Of a stretch of DNA of 64,000 nt, positions 19,836 to 31,760 are shown one piece after another. Origin of the DNA: Thereva unica (lineage: Eukaryota; Arthropoda; Insecta; Diptera; Therevidae); assembly GCA_949987705.1 (NCBI GenBank), contig OX465286.1, forward strand, positions 3,015,445 to 3,079,444, given 5' to 3'. Made by a program: the position numbers and the translations under genes. The notes beneath the pieces were generated by a model, which saw only the letters and a program-made list of their open reading frames with translations, made no database searches and was not told the DNA's origin. How positions within the stretch are numbered: the first letter of the stretch is position 1; every line of letters starts with the position of its first letter.

Positions 19836-22202
19836 GAGCGACGTACGGGAATTTTCAAAAAAAAAACTGACCACCGACCGAAACATAAAATAAATAAAAC
19901 ACAATAAGTGAAAGTTATTAATTAAATGATTAAAATTTACATATATTTATATTATATCATCTGAAAAATTAAATTGCTTTCTTAGTTGACAAAAAAAACA
20001 ATTTTTTATTTTCTTGTCATCCACCCCAATCCCCAATTTGTAGCACCTGCCCTCGTTAATGCGAAGTCACGAAAAAAAAATCGTTCTTCACTTCCAAAAA
20101 CGTAACACAAAAATTTCTTCGGCTCGCCAGGATTTGCACCAGGCCACCATAAACCCCAGGCAGCAAGCCGGCAGCCTCAATTTTTATATGAATGACGTAG
20201 ATCCATTTTGACGTCATAACCCGGAGTAAATATGCTGCTGTGTGTCTCCGTCATATACGCATTTTTAACTATTCCCGCCTTCCCCGAATTATTTTTCTTC
20301 ACATTCTAAACACCACCGACGACCCCTTTTCAACCATTCTAAACACCGCCGACCGACCGCGTGTGCTGGGAACACTTAATTTTGCTCGCATTTTGTACTG
20401 AAATTCAGGATTTGCACCAGGCCACCATAAACCCCAGGCAGCAATTCGATCGGGCGGCAGATCATACTATTACTATTTGAAACTATTTCTTTCATTTTCC
20501 TCGAAATGTTTTATTTATTTATTAAAATTTTAATTCCAACCGAAATGTTTTATTTAAAATTTAAAATCCAACAGAAAGCCCCGTCGCCCTCCCTGAAATA
20601 TTTGTATTTTCTCCCAAACAAAATTATTTCGCATTAGTACGATTTCTTGGATTTGCACCAGGGTCTCATGAACCGCAGGCAGCAATAATTTTGGATGGGA
20701 GAAAATACAAATATGCAATTGTGAATAAAATGTATTATTTAGGGGAAGTGCGATCAGCCAATCAAATGCGATCAATTGGAATGAGGAATAAACACAGTGA
20801 ATAAACTAGTTTGAAAAGGAATTGGATACTTTTTATATTATTCCTTCTTAGGGGGAAGTGACGTCATATGATCTGCCGCCCGATCGAATTGCTGCCTGGG
20901 GTTTATGGTGGCCTGGTGCAAATCCTGAATTTCAGTACAAAATGCTACCAAAATTAAATGTTCCGAGCGCTGGCTGCTGGTCGGCGGTGGTTAGAATGGT
21001 TGAAAAGGGGTCGTCGGTGGTGTTTAGAATGAGAGTAAAAATAATTCGAGGAAGGCGGGAATAGTTAAAAATGCACGGAGGCACACAGTAGCACATTTAC
21101 TCCGGGTTATGACGTCAAAATGGATCTACGTCATTCATATAAAAATTGAGGCTGCCGGCTTGCTGCCTGGGGTTTATGGTGGCCTGGTGCAAATCCTGGC
21201 GAGCCGAAGAAATTGTTATGTTACGTTTTTGAAAGAGAGGAATTTTTTTTGCGTGCGACTAGGTGACTTCGCATTAACTAGGGTGGGTGCTACAGATTGG
21301 GGTGGATGACAAGATAATAAAAAAATGTTTTTTTTTAAACTAAGAAAGCAATTTAATTCTCAAGACGATAAAATACATTTATTACATGTAAATTTTAATC
21401 ATTTTCACTTATTTTGTTGCGGTGTCGATGGTTTCTTTTGAAAATTCCTCTCCGCCGTCCCTTGATTTGCTTGCGCTGGTTGTTGGCTGGGGTTGGTGGG
21501 TGGACAGCAGTGATGCTCAGGATACCTGCGTGGAGGTGTACTTCATCCTTGAATTGATTACCTGGCAATTTAAAGGATAATTATTTTGAAGAGTCAAACC
21601 AAAAAATTGAAAATTAAATTTTACCGCGGTTGGTGGTTGGCTCCTTCGCTCTCAGCCACCATCACCTTACTTTTGCAACTGGCTGTGAATGGGGTTGTAA
21701 ATTTTAATGTGGCCTGGAGTGTATGGTGTGCAACTAAACTGTAAATCGGCTCGAGGCCTCGCTTTAAACAGAGGTGGGCAATAATTATCTCAGTTCTTTA
21801 TCAGATCAGCGGATGGCAAAGAAAAAAAAGATTTTTTTTTAATTAAGAAAGAAACAATTTATTTACATATATTTCTTGAGATAAAATAAATTTCTCCAAT
21901 TGTACATTTTAATCACTTTCACTTAATTTGTTTCGGTGGCGACGGTTTTCTTTTGGAAATTCCTCTGCGGCGTCCTTTGATTTGCTTGCTGGTTGTGGGC
22001 TGGGGTGGGTGGGTGGACAGCAGTGATGCTCAGGATACCTGCGTGGAGGTGAACTTCATCTTGAGCAAATCTAGATAATGCTGGAATTACAACATTTGTT
22101 CAAGCGTTAGTGGTTTGTTTTTATTAATGTAATGGTTTTGCTTCCTACAGTCATGGTTTCCTCTTATTATGCCGCAAGTTGTTGGGGGTTGTGGTTTTTT
22201 GC

Positions 22203-22920
22203 GATGTGAGAAATCTCCGGGCGACCCTTTTTGGGGTGGGAAATTGTTGGGGACCTCCCAGGGAGTCTGCGAATTCAATTTCACCCCGGGAGCCCTGTAG
22301 CAAAAGTGCGAAAAATCGGGCCAAAATATTCAAAGGATTCCGGGGTGGCCCTTTTTGGGGTGGGAAATTGTTGGGGACCTCCCAGGGAGTCTGTGAATTC
22401 AATTCCACCCCGGGCGGACCAGTATTTCCCGAGATGATGGGCATTCTGCAGCCCCACTTGGGGAAATCACAAAAGAGGGGATAACTCCCGAACCCCTTGT
22501 AATTTCCCGGTAAACTTAACTGCGCTAGATTCAGGGGAGCGAGCCCTTTCCAACGAAGCCACATTCACCCCGGGATGACCAGTATTTCCCGAGATAATGG
22601 GCATTCTGCAGCCCCCCTTGGGGAAATTACAAAAGAGGGGATAACTCCCGAACCCCTTGGAATTTCCCGGCAAACTTAACTGCGCTGGATTCAGGGGAGC
22701 GAGCCCTTTCCAACGAGGTCCCATTCATCCCAATCGGAGCACTGTAGCAAAGGTGCGAAAATTCGGGCCAAAATTGATTTTTTGCGGATTTGAGGAATCT
22801 CCGGGGTGGCCCTTTTGGGGGTGGAAAATTGCTGGGGACCTCCCAGGGAGCCTGCGAATTTAATTCCACCTTGGGCTGACCAGTATTTCCCGAGATAATG
22901 GGCATTCTGCAGCCCCCTTG
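22203..22920. repeat. Satellite block S0 (~300-bp family)
   Basis: About 2.5 diverged units with GTGGGAAATTGTTGGGGACC, ATAACTCCCGAACCCCTTG and GAGCGAGCCCTTTCCAACGA. Same family as 354-1531 but clearly different in sequence. Confidence 0.85.
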
Positions 22921-22935
22921 CCCCCCTGCAGTCCC

Positions 22936-23335
22936 AACTCGCATAACTGAGCCGGGGCCTCGAGAACTACCTTAGCCTGGCTGGACAAGGTGCAAAGCCG
23001 CGCTCTCAAACTTATTGGTGATAGCGCCATTTGCTCTTCAATTAAGAGTCACTAAGCCACCGTAGGAATGCAGCAGCTCTTGCAAAATGTGAAGTGAAGT
23101 AAGTAACCTCATGCCTCCGCGGCAACATTTCTCCCGCAACACAAGACTTGCCCGCTCGGCTCACCCTAATAGTTTGCAGCCCTTATCTTCGCATACACCA
23201 CGCTATAGAAATTTGTTTATAGCAAGAACAACCACCCGAGTCAGTGCTCCCGAACTCATACAACACCCAAGAGTCCTCAAACGCAAGGTTCACCACCTTC
23301 TCCTCCAACACCCACCCGACTCCCCATAATCTGTC
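22936..23335 (+). pseudogene. Captured LINE RT C-terminal fragment (unit 1)
   Basis: Encodes LDKVQSRALKLIGDSAICSS then, after a frameshift, PPRQHFSRNTRLARSAHPNS and finally SVLPNSYNTQESSNARFTT in another frame. This is the thumb/tail of a Jockey/CR1-like RT (compare 48105-48410 and 58215-58411). Stops and frame changes show it is dead, yet it is repeated in all five units. Confidence 0.7.
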
Positions 23336-24938
23336 CCATCTTCCTCTCTGCCGTGTGTAATAAATTTGTAATTTTAGTTTCAGTGTGCCTTGTTTTCGCT
23401 AATAAATAAAATAAATAATGTTCTTTTATTTCCAGGGTAACAAATTAAAGGATGAAGTAAATCTCCAAAGCAGGTATCCAGAGCATCACTGCCACCATCC
23501 ATCCACATCCAATCCACCAACCCGCCAACAACCAGCGCAAGCACATCCGAAGCATACACAAAATGGGGTTTTTTTATTCTATATATTCTATCTATGTACA
23601 AAATAAAAAAATGTAAAACCAATAAATGAAAAGTATTAATTAAAATAAAAAATGCACATTGCCATAATTCCGTTTAATAAATTACTTTCTTAGTTTGAAT
23701 AAAATAAAATGTTTTTTTTCTTGCCAGCCGCTGATCTAATTAAAAACTCGAACCAATTTACACCTTGATCGCACACCTATTTTTTTTCTTATTAAAATTA
23801 AAGTTTCAAGGAAGAAGAAGAAAATGTAAACAAAAATTTCTTAGTCCCAGCAGGATTTGCACTAGGGCACCGGCACCATAAATGGCAGCCAGCAAGTCAA
23901 CAGCTGATCGCACTGCCACCCAAAAAAAAATAAGCATGTTTAACTATTCCCGTCTTCATCATATTCCTTTTTCTCTGATTCTAAACATCACCGACCCCTT
24001 TTCACCTATTCTAAACACCCCACCCATTCCCGTCTTCACTTCGTATTGCTTTTTCTCATTCAAAACACCATCGACCGCGTGCTGGCCGCTGCTATGAATG
24101 AAAATCAAATTTTGTACAGAATTACAGGATTTGCACCAGGGTCTCATGAACCGCAGGCAGCAATATCAGGCGGCAGGGTTCCCCTGAACAAATATAATCG
24201 CAATTCCTTTTCAAACTAGTTTATTCACTGTGTTTATTCCTCATTCCAATTGATCGTATTTGATTGGCTGATCGCACTTCCCCTAAATAATACATTTTAT
24301 TCACAATTGCATTTGAAACTATTTCTTTCATTTTCCTCGAAATGTTTTATTTATTTATTAAAATTTTAATTCCAACCGAAATGTTTTATTTAAAATTTAA
24401 AATCCAACAGAAAGCCCCGTCGCCCTCCCTGAAATATTTGTATTTTCTCCCAGCCAAAATTATTTCGCATTAGTACGATTTCTTGGATTTGCACTAGGGT
24501 CTCATGAACCGCAGGCAGCAATAATTTTGGCTGGGAGAAAATACAAATATGCAATTGTGAATAAAATGTATTATTTAGGGGAAGTGCGATCAGCCAATCA
24601 AATGCGATCAATCGGAATGAGGAATAAACACAGTGAATAAACTAGTTTGAAAAGGAATTGGATACTTTTTATATTATTCCTTCTTAGGGGGAAGTGACGT
24701 CATATGATCTGCCGCCCGATCGAATTGCTGCCTGGGGTTTATGGTGGCCTGGTGCAAATCCTGAATTTCAGTACAAAATGCGACCAAAATTAAATGTTCC
24801 GAGCGCTGGCTGCTGGTCGGCGGTGGTTAGAATGGTTGAAAAGGGGTCGTCGGTGGTGTTTAGAATTAAATTAATTCGAGGAAGGCGGGAATAGTTAAAA
24901 ATGCACGGAGGCACAAGTAGCACATTTACTCCGGGTTA

Positions 24939-24958
24939 TGACGTCATTCATATAAAAA
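24939..24958 (+). promoter_or_regulatory. CRE palindrome plus TATA-like box (unit 1)
   Basis: TGACGTCA at 24939-24946, then TATAAAAA at 24951-24958, four bases later. The same pair occurs at 29275-29294, 33971-33990 and 37824-37843, and a second TGACGTCA lies near 20856, 24695, 29025 and 37575. Promoter function is inference from motifs. Confidence 0.4.
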
Positions 24959-25458
24959 TTGAGGCTGCCGGCTTGCTGCCTGGGGTTTATGGTGGCCTGG
25001 TGCAAATCCTGGCGAGCCGAAGAAATTGTTATGTTACGTTTTTGAAAGAGAGGATTTTTTTTTGCGTTTTTGCGACTTCGCATTAACTAGGGCGGGTGCT
25101 ACAGATTGGGGTGGATGACAAGATAATAAAAAAATGTTTTTTTTTTAAACTAAGAAAGCAATTTAATTCTCGAGACGATAAAATACATTTATTACATGTA
25201 AATTTTAATCACTTTCACTTATTTTGTTGCGCTTTTGTTGTTCACTTATGCTTGATTTGCTTGCGCTGGTTGTTGGCTGGGGTTGGTGGGTGGACAGCAG
25301 TGATGCTCAGGATACCTGCTTGGAGGTGTACTTCATCCTTGAATTGATTACCTGGCAATTAAAGGATAATTATTTTGAAGAGTCAAACCAAAAAATTGAA
25401 AATTAAATTTTACCGCGGTTGGTGGTTGGCGCCTTCGCTCTCAGCCACCATCACCTTA

Positions 25459-25939
25459 TACCGGAGACAGACTTGTGGTATAGCAATTGAGATCGGGATA
25501 TTGCAATATTGCCATATTGCAATATAAAAATGTGAAGACACACTTGCATTAGTATACTGAGTTATTTGGTTGTCATTTATATGTCAGATTTGCAAATCAA
25601 AAAAAATTATTGTGCTGCAGTTAAATTGAAGTTAAATATGAATAGAATTATTGTGAAATTATTATTAATTTATATTAAAAATAAAAGTGAAATAGAAAAT
25701 TGAAGAATTAAAATTCTGTTCGAAATTATCATTTTGGGTTATGCCCAGACTATTCTTCGGTTTAAATCTAGGGTATACTGAGCTATACCACGAAGTTTTT
25801 CTCAATTGGGATATTGAGTTTCAATGTTGAGTATACTGAGTGTATACCGAGATTTTTTCTCAGTATATAGAGACACACCTGAAGTATATTGCAATATTGC
25901 TCATATTGTAATTACTATACCACAAGTGTGTCTCCGGTA
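25459..25939. mobile_element. PIF/Harbinger-like MITE, 481 bp, with TTA target duplication
   Basis: The ends TACCGGAGACAGACTTGTGG and the inverse of CCACAAGTGTGTCTCCGGTA form 25-bp TIRs with one mismatch. TTA flanks both sides (25456-25458 and 25940-25942). Units 2, 3 and 4 show the empty site with a single TTA at the same position (for example near 29793). The 3-bp TTA duplication fits PIF/Harbinger. No coding sequence. Confidence 0.88.
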
Positions 25940-26478
25940 TTACTGTTGCAACTGGCTGTGAATGGGGTTGTAAATTTTAATGTGGCCTGGAGTGTATGGT
26001 GTGCAACTAAACTGTAAATCGGCTCGAGGCCTCGCTTTAAACAGAGGTGGGCAATAATTACCTCATTTCTTTATAAGATCAGCGGATGACAAAGAAAAAA
26101 AGTAAGATTTTTTTAATTAAATTAAGAGAGAAACAATTTATTTATATTTCTTGAGATAAAATAAATTTTTCCAATTGTACATTTTAATCACTTTCACTTA
26201 ATTTGTTTCGGTGGCGACGGTTTTCTTTTGGAAATTCCTCTGCGGCGTCCTTTGATTTGCTTGCTGGTTGTGGGCTGGGGTGGGTGGGTGGACAGCAGTG
26301 ATGCTCAGGATACCTGCGTGGAGGTGAACTTCATCTTGAGCAAATCTAGATAATGCTGGAATTACAACATTTGTTCAAGCGTTAGTGGTTTGTTTTTATT
26401 AATGTAATGGTTTTGCTTCCTACAGTCATGGTTTCCTCTTATTATGCCGCAAGTTGTTGGGGGTTGTGGTTTTTTTGC

Positions 26479-27251
26479 GATGTGAGAAATCTCCGGGCGG
26501 CCCTTTTTGGGGTGGGAAATTGTTGGGGACCTCCCAGGGAGTCTGCGAATTCAATTTCACCCCGGGATGAAAAGTATTTCCCGAGATAATGGGCATTCTG
26601 CAGCCCCCCTTGGGGAAATCACAAAAGAGGGGATAACTCCCGAACCCCTTGTAATTTCCCGGTAAACTAACTGCGCTGGATTCAGGGGAGCGAGCCCTTT
26701 CCAACGAGGCCCCATTGATCCACATCGGAGCCCTGTAGGCAAAAGTGCGAAAAATCGGGCCAAATTTTTCAAAGGGGTACCCCTTTGGATTTTCGCGGAT
26801 TTGGTAAATTTCTGGAGCGGCCCTTTTTGGGGTGGGAGATTGTTGGGGACCTTTCAGGCAGCCTGCGAATTTAATTCCACCCCGGGCTGACCAGTATTTC
26901 CCGAGATAATTGGCATTCTGCAGCCCCCCTTGGGGAAATCACAAAAGAGGGGATAACTCCCGAACCCCTTGGAATTTCGCGGTAAACTTAACTGCGCTGG
27001 ATTCAGGGGAGCGAGCCCTTTCCAACGAGGCTCCATTCATACACATCAGAGCCCTGTAGCAAAAGTGCGAAAAATCGGGCCAAATTTTTCAAAGGGGTAC
27101 CCCTTTGGATTTTTGGATTTGGTAAAATTCTGGAGCGGCCCTTTTTGGGGTGGGAGATTGTTGGGGACCTTTCAGGCAGCCTGCGAATTTAATTCCACCC
27201 CGGGCTGACCAGTATTTCCCGAGATAATGGGCATTCTGCAGCCCCCCTTGC
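26479..27251. repeat. Satellite block S1
   Basis: About 2.6 units of the ~300-bp family closing repeat unit 1. Confidence 0.85.
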
Positions 27252-27266
27252 CCCCCCTGCAGTCCT

Positions 27267-27666
27267 AACTCGCATAACTGAGCCGGGGCCTCGAGAACTA
27301 CCTTAGCCTGGCTGGACAAGGTGCAAAACCGCGCTCTCAAACTTATTGGTGATAGCGCCACTTGCTCTTCAATTAAGAGCCAGTAAGCCACCGTAGGAAT
27401 GCAGCAGCTCTTGCAAAATGTGAAGTGAAGTAAGTAACCTCATGCCTCCACGGCAACATTTCTCCCGCAACACAAGACTTGCCCGCTCGGCTCACCCTAA
27501 TAGTTTGCAGCCCTTATCTTCGCATACACCACGCTATAGAAATTTGTTTATAGCAAGAACAACCACCCGAGTCAGTGCTCCCGAACTCATACAACACCCA
27601 AGAGTCCTCAAACGCAAGGTTCACCACCTTCTCCCCCAACACCCACCCGACTCCCCATAATCTGTC
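27267..27666 (+). pseudogene. Captured LINE RT C-terminal fragment (unit 2)
   Basis: Near-identical to the fragment at 22936-23335, with the same stops and frame changes. Confidence 0.7.
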
Positions 27667-29274
27667 GTATTTTCCTCTCTGCCGCGTGTAATAAAATTTT
27701 AATTTTAGTTTAAGTATGCCTTGTTTTCGCTAATAAATAAAATAAATAATGTTCTTTTATTTCCAGGGTAACAAATTAAAGGATGAAGTAAATCTCCAAA
27801 GCAGGTATCCAGAGCATCACTGCCACCATCCATCCACATCCAATCCACCAACCCGCCAACAACCAGCGCAAGCACATCCGAAGCATACACAAAATGGGGT
27901 TTTTTTATTCTATATATTCTATCTATGTACAAAATAAAAAAATGTAAAACCAATAAATGAAAAGTATTAATTAAAATAAAAAATGCACATTGCCATAATT
28001 CCGTTTAATAAATTACTTTCTTAGTTTGAATAAAATAAAATGTTTTTTTCTTGCCAGCCGCTGATCTAATTAAAAACTCGAACCAATTTACACCTTGATC
28101 GCACACCTATTTTTTTTCTTATTAAAATTAAAGTTTCAAGGAAGAAGAAGAAAATGTAAACAAAAATTTCTTAGTCCCAGCAGGATTTGCACTAGGGCAC
28201 CGGCACCATAAATGGCAGCCAGCAAGTCAACAGCTGATCGCACTGCCACCCAAAAAAAAATAAGCATGTTTAACTATTCCCGTCTTCATCATATTCCTTT
28301 TTCTCTGATTCTAAACATCACCGACCCCTTTTCACCTATTCTAAACACCCCACCCTTTCCCGTCTTCACTTCGTATTGCTTTTTCTCATTCAAAACACCA
28401 TCGACCGCGTGCTGGCCGCTGCTATGAATGAAAATCAAATTTTGTACAGAATTACAGGATTTGCACCAGGGTCTCATGAACCGCAGGCAGCAATATCAGG
28501 CGGCAGGGTTCCCCTGAACAAATATAATCGCAATTCCTTTTCAAACTAGTTTATTCACTGTGTTTATTCCTCATTCCAATTGATCGTATTTGATTGGCTG
28601 CTCGCACTTCCCCTAAATAATACATTTTATTCACAATTGCATTTGAAACTATTTCTTTCATTTTCCTCGAAATGTTTTATTTATTTATTAAAATTTTAAT
28701 TCCAACCGAAATGTTTTATTTAAAATTTAAAATCCAACAGAAAGCCCCGTCGCCCTCCCTGAAATATTTGTATTTTCTCCCAAACAAAATTATTTCGCAT
28801 TAGTACGATTTCTTGGATTTGCACTAGGGTCTCATGAACCGCAGGCAGCAATAATTTTGGCTGGGAGAAAATACAAATATGCAATTGTGAATAAAATGTA
28901 TTATTTAGGGGAAGTGCGATCAGCCAATCAAATGCGATCAATTGGAATGAGGAATAAACACAGTGAATAAACTAGTTTGAAAAGGAATTGGATACTTTTT
29001 ATATTATTCCTTCTTAGGGGGAAGTGACGTCATATGATCTGCCGCCCGATCGAATTGCTGCCTGGGGTTTATGGTGGCCTGGTGCAAATCCTGAATTTCA
29101 GTACAAAATGCGACCAAAATTAAATGTTCCGAGCGCTGGCTGCTGGTCGGCGGTGGTTAGAATGGTTGAAAAGGGGTCGTCGGTGGTGTTTAGAATGAGA
29201 GTAAAAATAATTCGAGGAAGGCGGGAATAGTTAAAAATGCACGGAGGCACAAGTAGCACATTTACTCCGGGTTA

Positions 29275-29294
29275 TGACGTCATTCATATAAAAA
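29275..29294 (+). promoter_or_regulatory. CRE palindrome plus TATA-like box (unit 2)
   Basis: Same TGACGTCA and TATAAAAA arrangement as 24939-24958. Confidence 0.4.
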
Positions 29295-30331
29295 TTGAGG
29301 CTGCCGGCTTGCTGCCTGGGGTTTATGGTGGCCTGGTGCAAATCCTGGCGAGCCGAAGAAATTGTTATGTTACGTTTTTGAAAGAGAGGAATTTTTTTTG
29401 CGTTTTTGCGACTTCGCATTAACTAGGGCGGGTGCTACAGATTGGGGTGGATGACAAGATAATAAAAAAATGTTTTTTTTTTTAAACTAAGAAAGCAATT
29501 TAATTCTCGAGACGATAAAATACATTTATTACATGTAAATTTTAATCACTTTCACTTATTTTGTTGCGCTTTTGTTGTTCACTTATGCTTGATTTGCTTG
29601 CGCTGGTTGTTGGCTGGGGTTGGTGGGTGGACAGCAGTGATGCTCAGGATACCTGCTTGGAGGTGTACTTCATCCTTGAATTGATTACCTGGCAATTAAA
29701 GGATAATTATTTTGAAGAGTCAAACCAAAAAATTGAAAATTAAATTTTACCGCGGTTGGTGGTTGGCGCCTTCGCTCTCAGCCACCATCACCTTACTGTT
29801 GCAACTGGCTGTGAATGGGGTTGTAAATTTTAATGTGGCCTGGAGTGTATGGTGTGCAACTAAACTGTAAATCGGCTCGAGGCCTCGCTTTAAACAGAGG
29901 TGGGCAATAATTACCTCATTTCTTTATAAGATCAGCGGATGACAAAGAAAAAAAGTAAGATTTTTTTAATTAAATTAAGAGAGAAACAATTTATTTATAT
30001 TTCTTGAGATAAAATAAATTTTTCCAATTGTACATTTTAATCACTTTCACTTAATTTGTTTCGGTGGCGACGGTTTTCTTTTGGAAATTCCTCTGCGGCG
30101 TCCTTTGATTTGCTTGCTGGTTGTGGGCTGGGGTGGGTGGGTGGACAGCAGTGATGCTCAGGATACCTGCGTGGAGGTGAACTTCATCTTGAGCAAATCT
30201 AGATAATGCTGGAATTACAACATTTGTTCAAGCGTTAGTGGTTTGTTTTTATTAATGTAATGGTTTTGCTTCCTACAGTCATGGTTTCCTCTTATTATGC
30301 CGCAAGTTGTTGGGGGTTGTGGTTTTTTTGC

Positions 30332-30784
30332 GATGTGAGAAATCTCCGGGCGGCCCTTTTTGGGGTGGGAAATTGTTGGGGACCTCCCAGGGAGTCTGCG
30401 AATTCAATTTCACCCCGGGATGAAAAGTATTTCCCGAGATAATGGGCATTCTGCAGCCCCCCTTGGGGAAATCACAAAAGAGGGGATAACTCCCGAACCC
30501 CTTGTAATTTCCCGGTAAACTAACTGCGCTGGATTCAGGGAGCGAGCCCTTTCCAACGAGGCCCCATTGATCCACATCGGAGCCCTGTAGGCAAAAGTGC
30601 GAAAAATCGGGCCAAATTTTTCAAAGGGGTACCCCTTTGGATTTTCGCGGATTTGGTAAATTTCTGGAGCGGCCCTTTTTGGGGTGGGAGATTGTTGGGG
30701 ACCTTTCAGGCAGCCTGCGAATTTAATTCCACCCGGGCTGACCAGTATTTCCCGAGATAATGGGCATTCTGCAGCCCCCCTTGC
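30332..30784. repeat. Satellite block S2 (short)
   Basis: About 1.5 units; one internal unit present in S1, S3 and S4 is missing. Confidence 0.82.
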
Positions 30785-30799
30785 CCCCCCTGCAGTCCT

Positions 30800-31199
30800 A
30801 ACTCGCATAACTGAGCCGGGGCCTCGAGAACTACCTTAGCCTGGCTGGACAAGGTGCAAAGCCGCGCTCTCAAACTTATTGGTGATAGCGCCATTTGCTC
30901 TTCAATTAAGAGTCACTAAGCCACCGTAGGAATGCAGCAGCTCTTGCAAAATGTGAAGTGAAGTAAGTAACCTCATGCCTCCGCGGCAACATTTCTCCCG
31001 CAACACAAGACTTGCCCGCTCGGCTCACCCTAATAGTTTGCAGCCCTTATCTTCGCATACACCACGCTATAGAAATTTGTTTATAGCAAGAACAACCACC
31101 CGAGTCAGTGCTCCCGAACTCATACAACACCCAAGAGTCCTCAAACGCAAGGTTCACCACCATCTCCTCCAACACCCACCCGACTCCCCATAATCTGTC
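30800..31199 (+). pseudogene. Captured LINE RT C-terminal fragment (unit 3)
   Basis: Near-identical copy of the fragment at 22936-23335, carrying a CACCATCTCC variant shared with units 4 and 5. Confidence 0.7.
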
Positions 31200-31760
31200 G
31201 TATTTTCCTCTCTGCCGCGTGTAATAAAATTTTAATTTTAGTTTAAGTATGCCTTGTTTTCGCTAATAAATAAAATAAATAATGTTCTTTTATTTCCAGG
31301 GTAACAAATTAAAGGATGAAGTAAATCTCCAAAGCAGGTATCCAGAGCATCACTGCCACCATCCATCCACATCCAATCCACCAACCCGCCAACAACCAGC
31401 GCAAGCACATCCGAAGCATACACAAAATGGGGTTTTTTTATTCTATATATTCTATCTATGTACAAAATAAAAAAATGTAAAACCAATAAATGAAAAGTAT
31501 TAATTAAAATAAAAAATGCACATTGCCATAATTCCGTTTAATAAATTTACTTTCTTAGTTTGAATAAAATAAAATGTTTTTTTCTTGCCAGCCGCTGATC
31601 TAATTAAAAACTCGAACCAATTTACACCTTGATCGCACACCTATTTTTTTTCTTATTAAAATTAAAGTTTCAAGGAAGAAGAAGAAAATGTAAACAAAAA
31701 TTTGTTAGTCCCAGCAGGATTTGCACTAGGGCACCGGCACCATAAATGGCAGCCAGCAAG

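Larger units (their letters stand above)
18708..22106. mobile_element. First foldback element (left arm, core, right arm)
   Basis: The left arm 18708-20470 is inverted relative to the right arm 20850-22106. For example TGCACCAGGCCACCATAAAC at 20126 and 20409 reappears inverted at 20900 and 21171, and CTTGTCATCCACCCCAATCC at 20015 is inverted near 21300. The ~380-bp core contains smaller palindromes. The right end is GATAATGCTGGAATTACAAC.. up to CAAGCG at 22106. Confidence 0.78.
22921..27251. repeat. Higher-order repeat unit 1 (4331 bp)
   Basis: Begins with the captured LINE fragment, then a foldback body 23424-26381 with inverted arms around a core at about 24140-24720, then satellite block S1 (26479-27251). 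It carries a 481-bp MITE at 25459. Without that insertion its length is close to unit 4. Confidence 0.88.
27252..30784. repeat. Higher-order repeat unit 2 (3533 bp)
   Basis: Same layout as unit 1: LINE fragment 27267-27666, foldback body 27755-30234, satellite S2. It is shorter because S2 has only about 1.5 satellite units. It lacks the MITE and is otherwise near-identical by eye. Confidence 0.88.
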
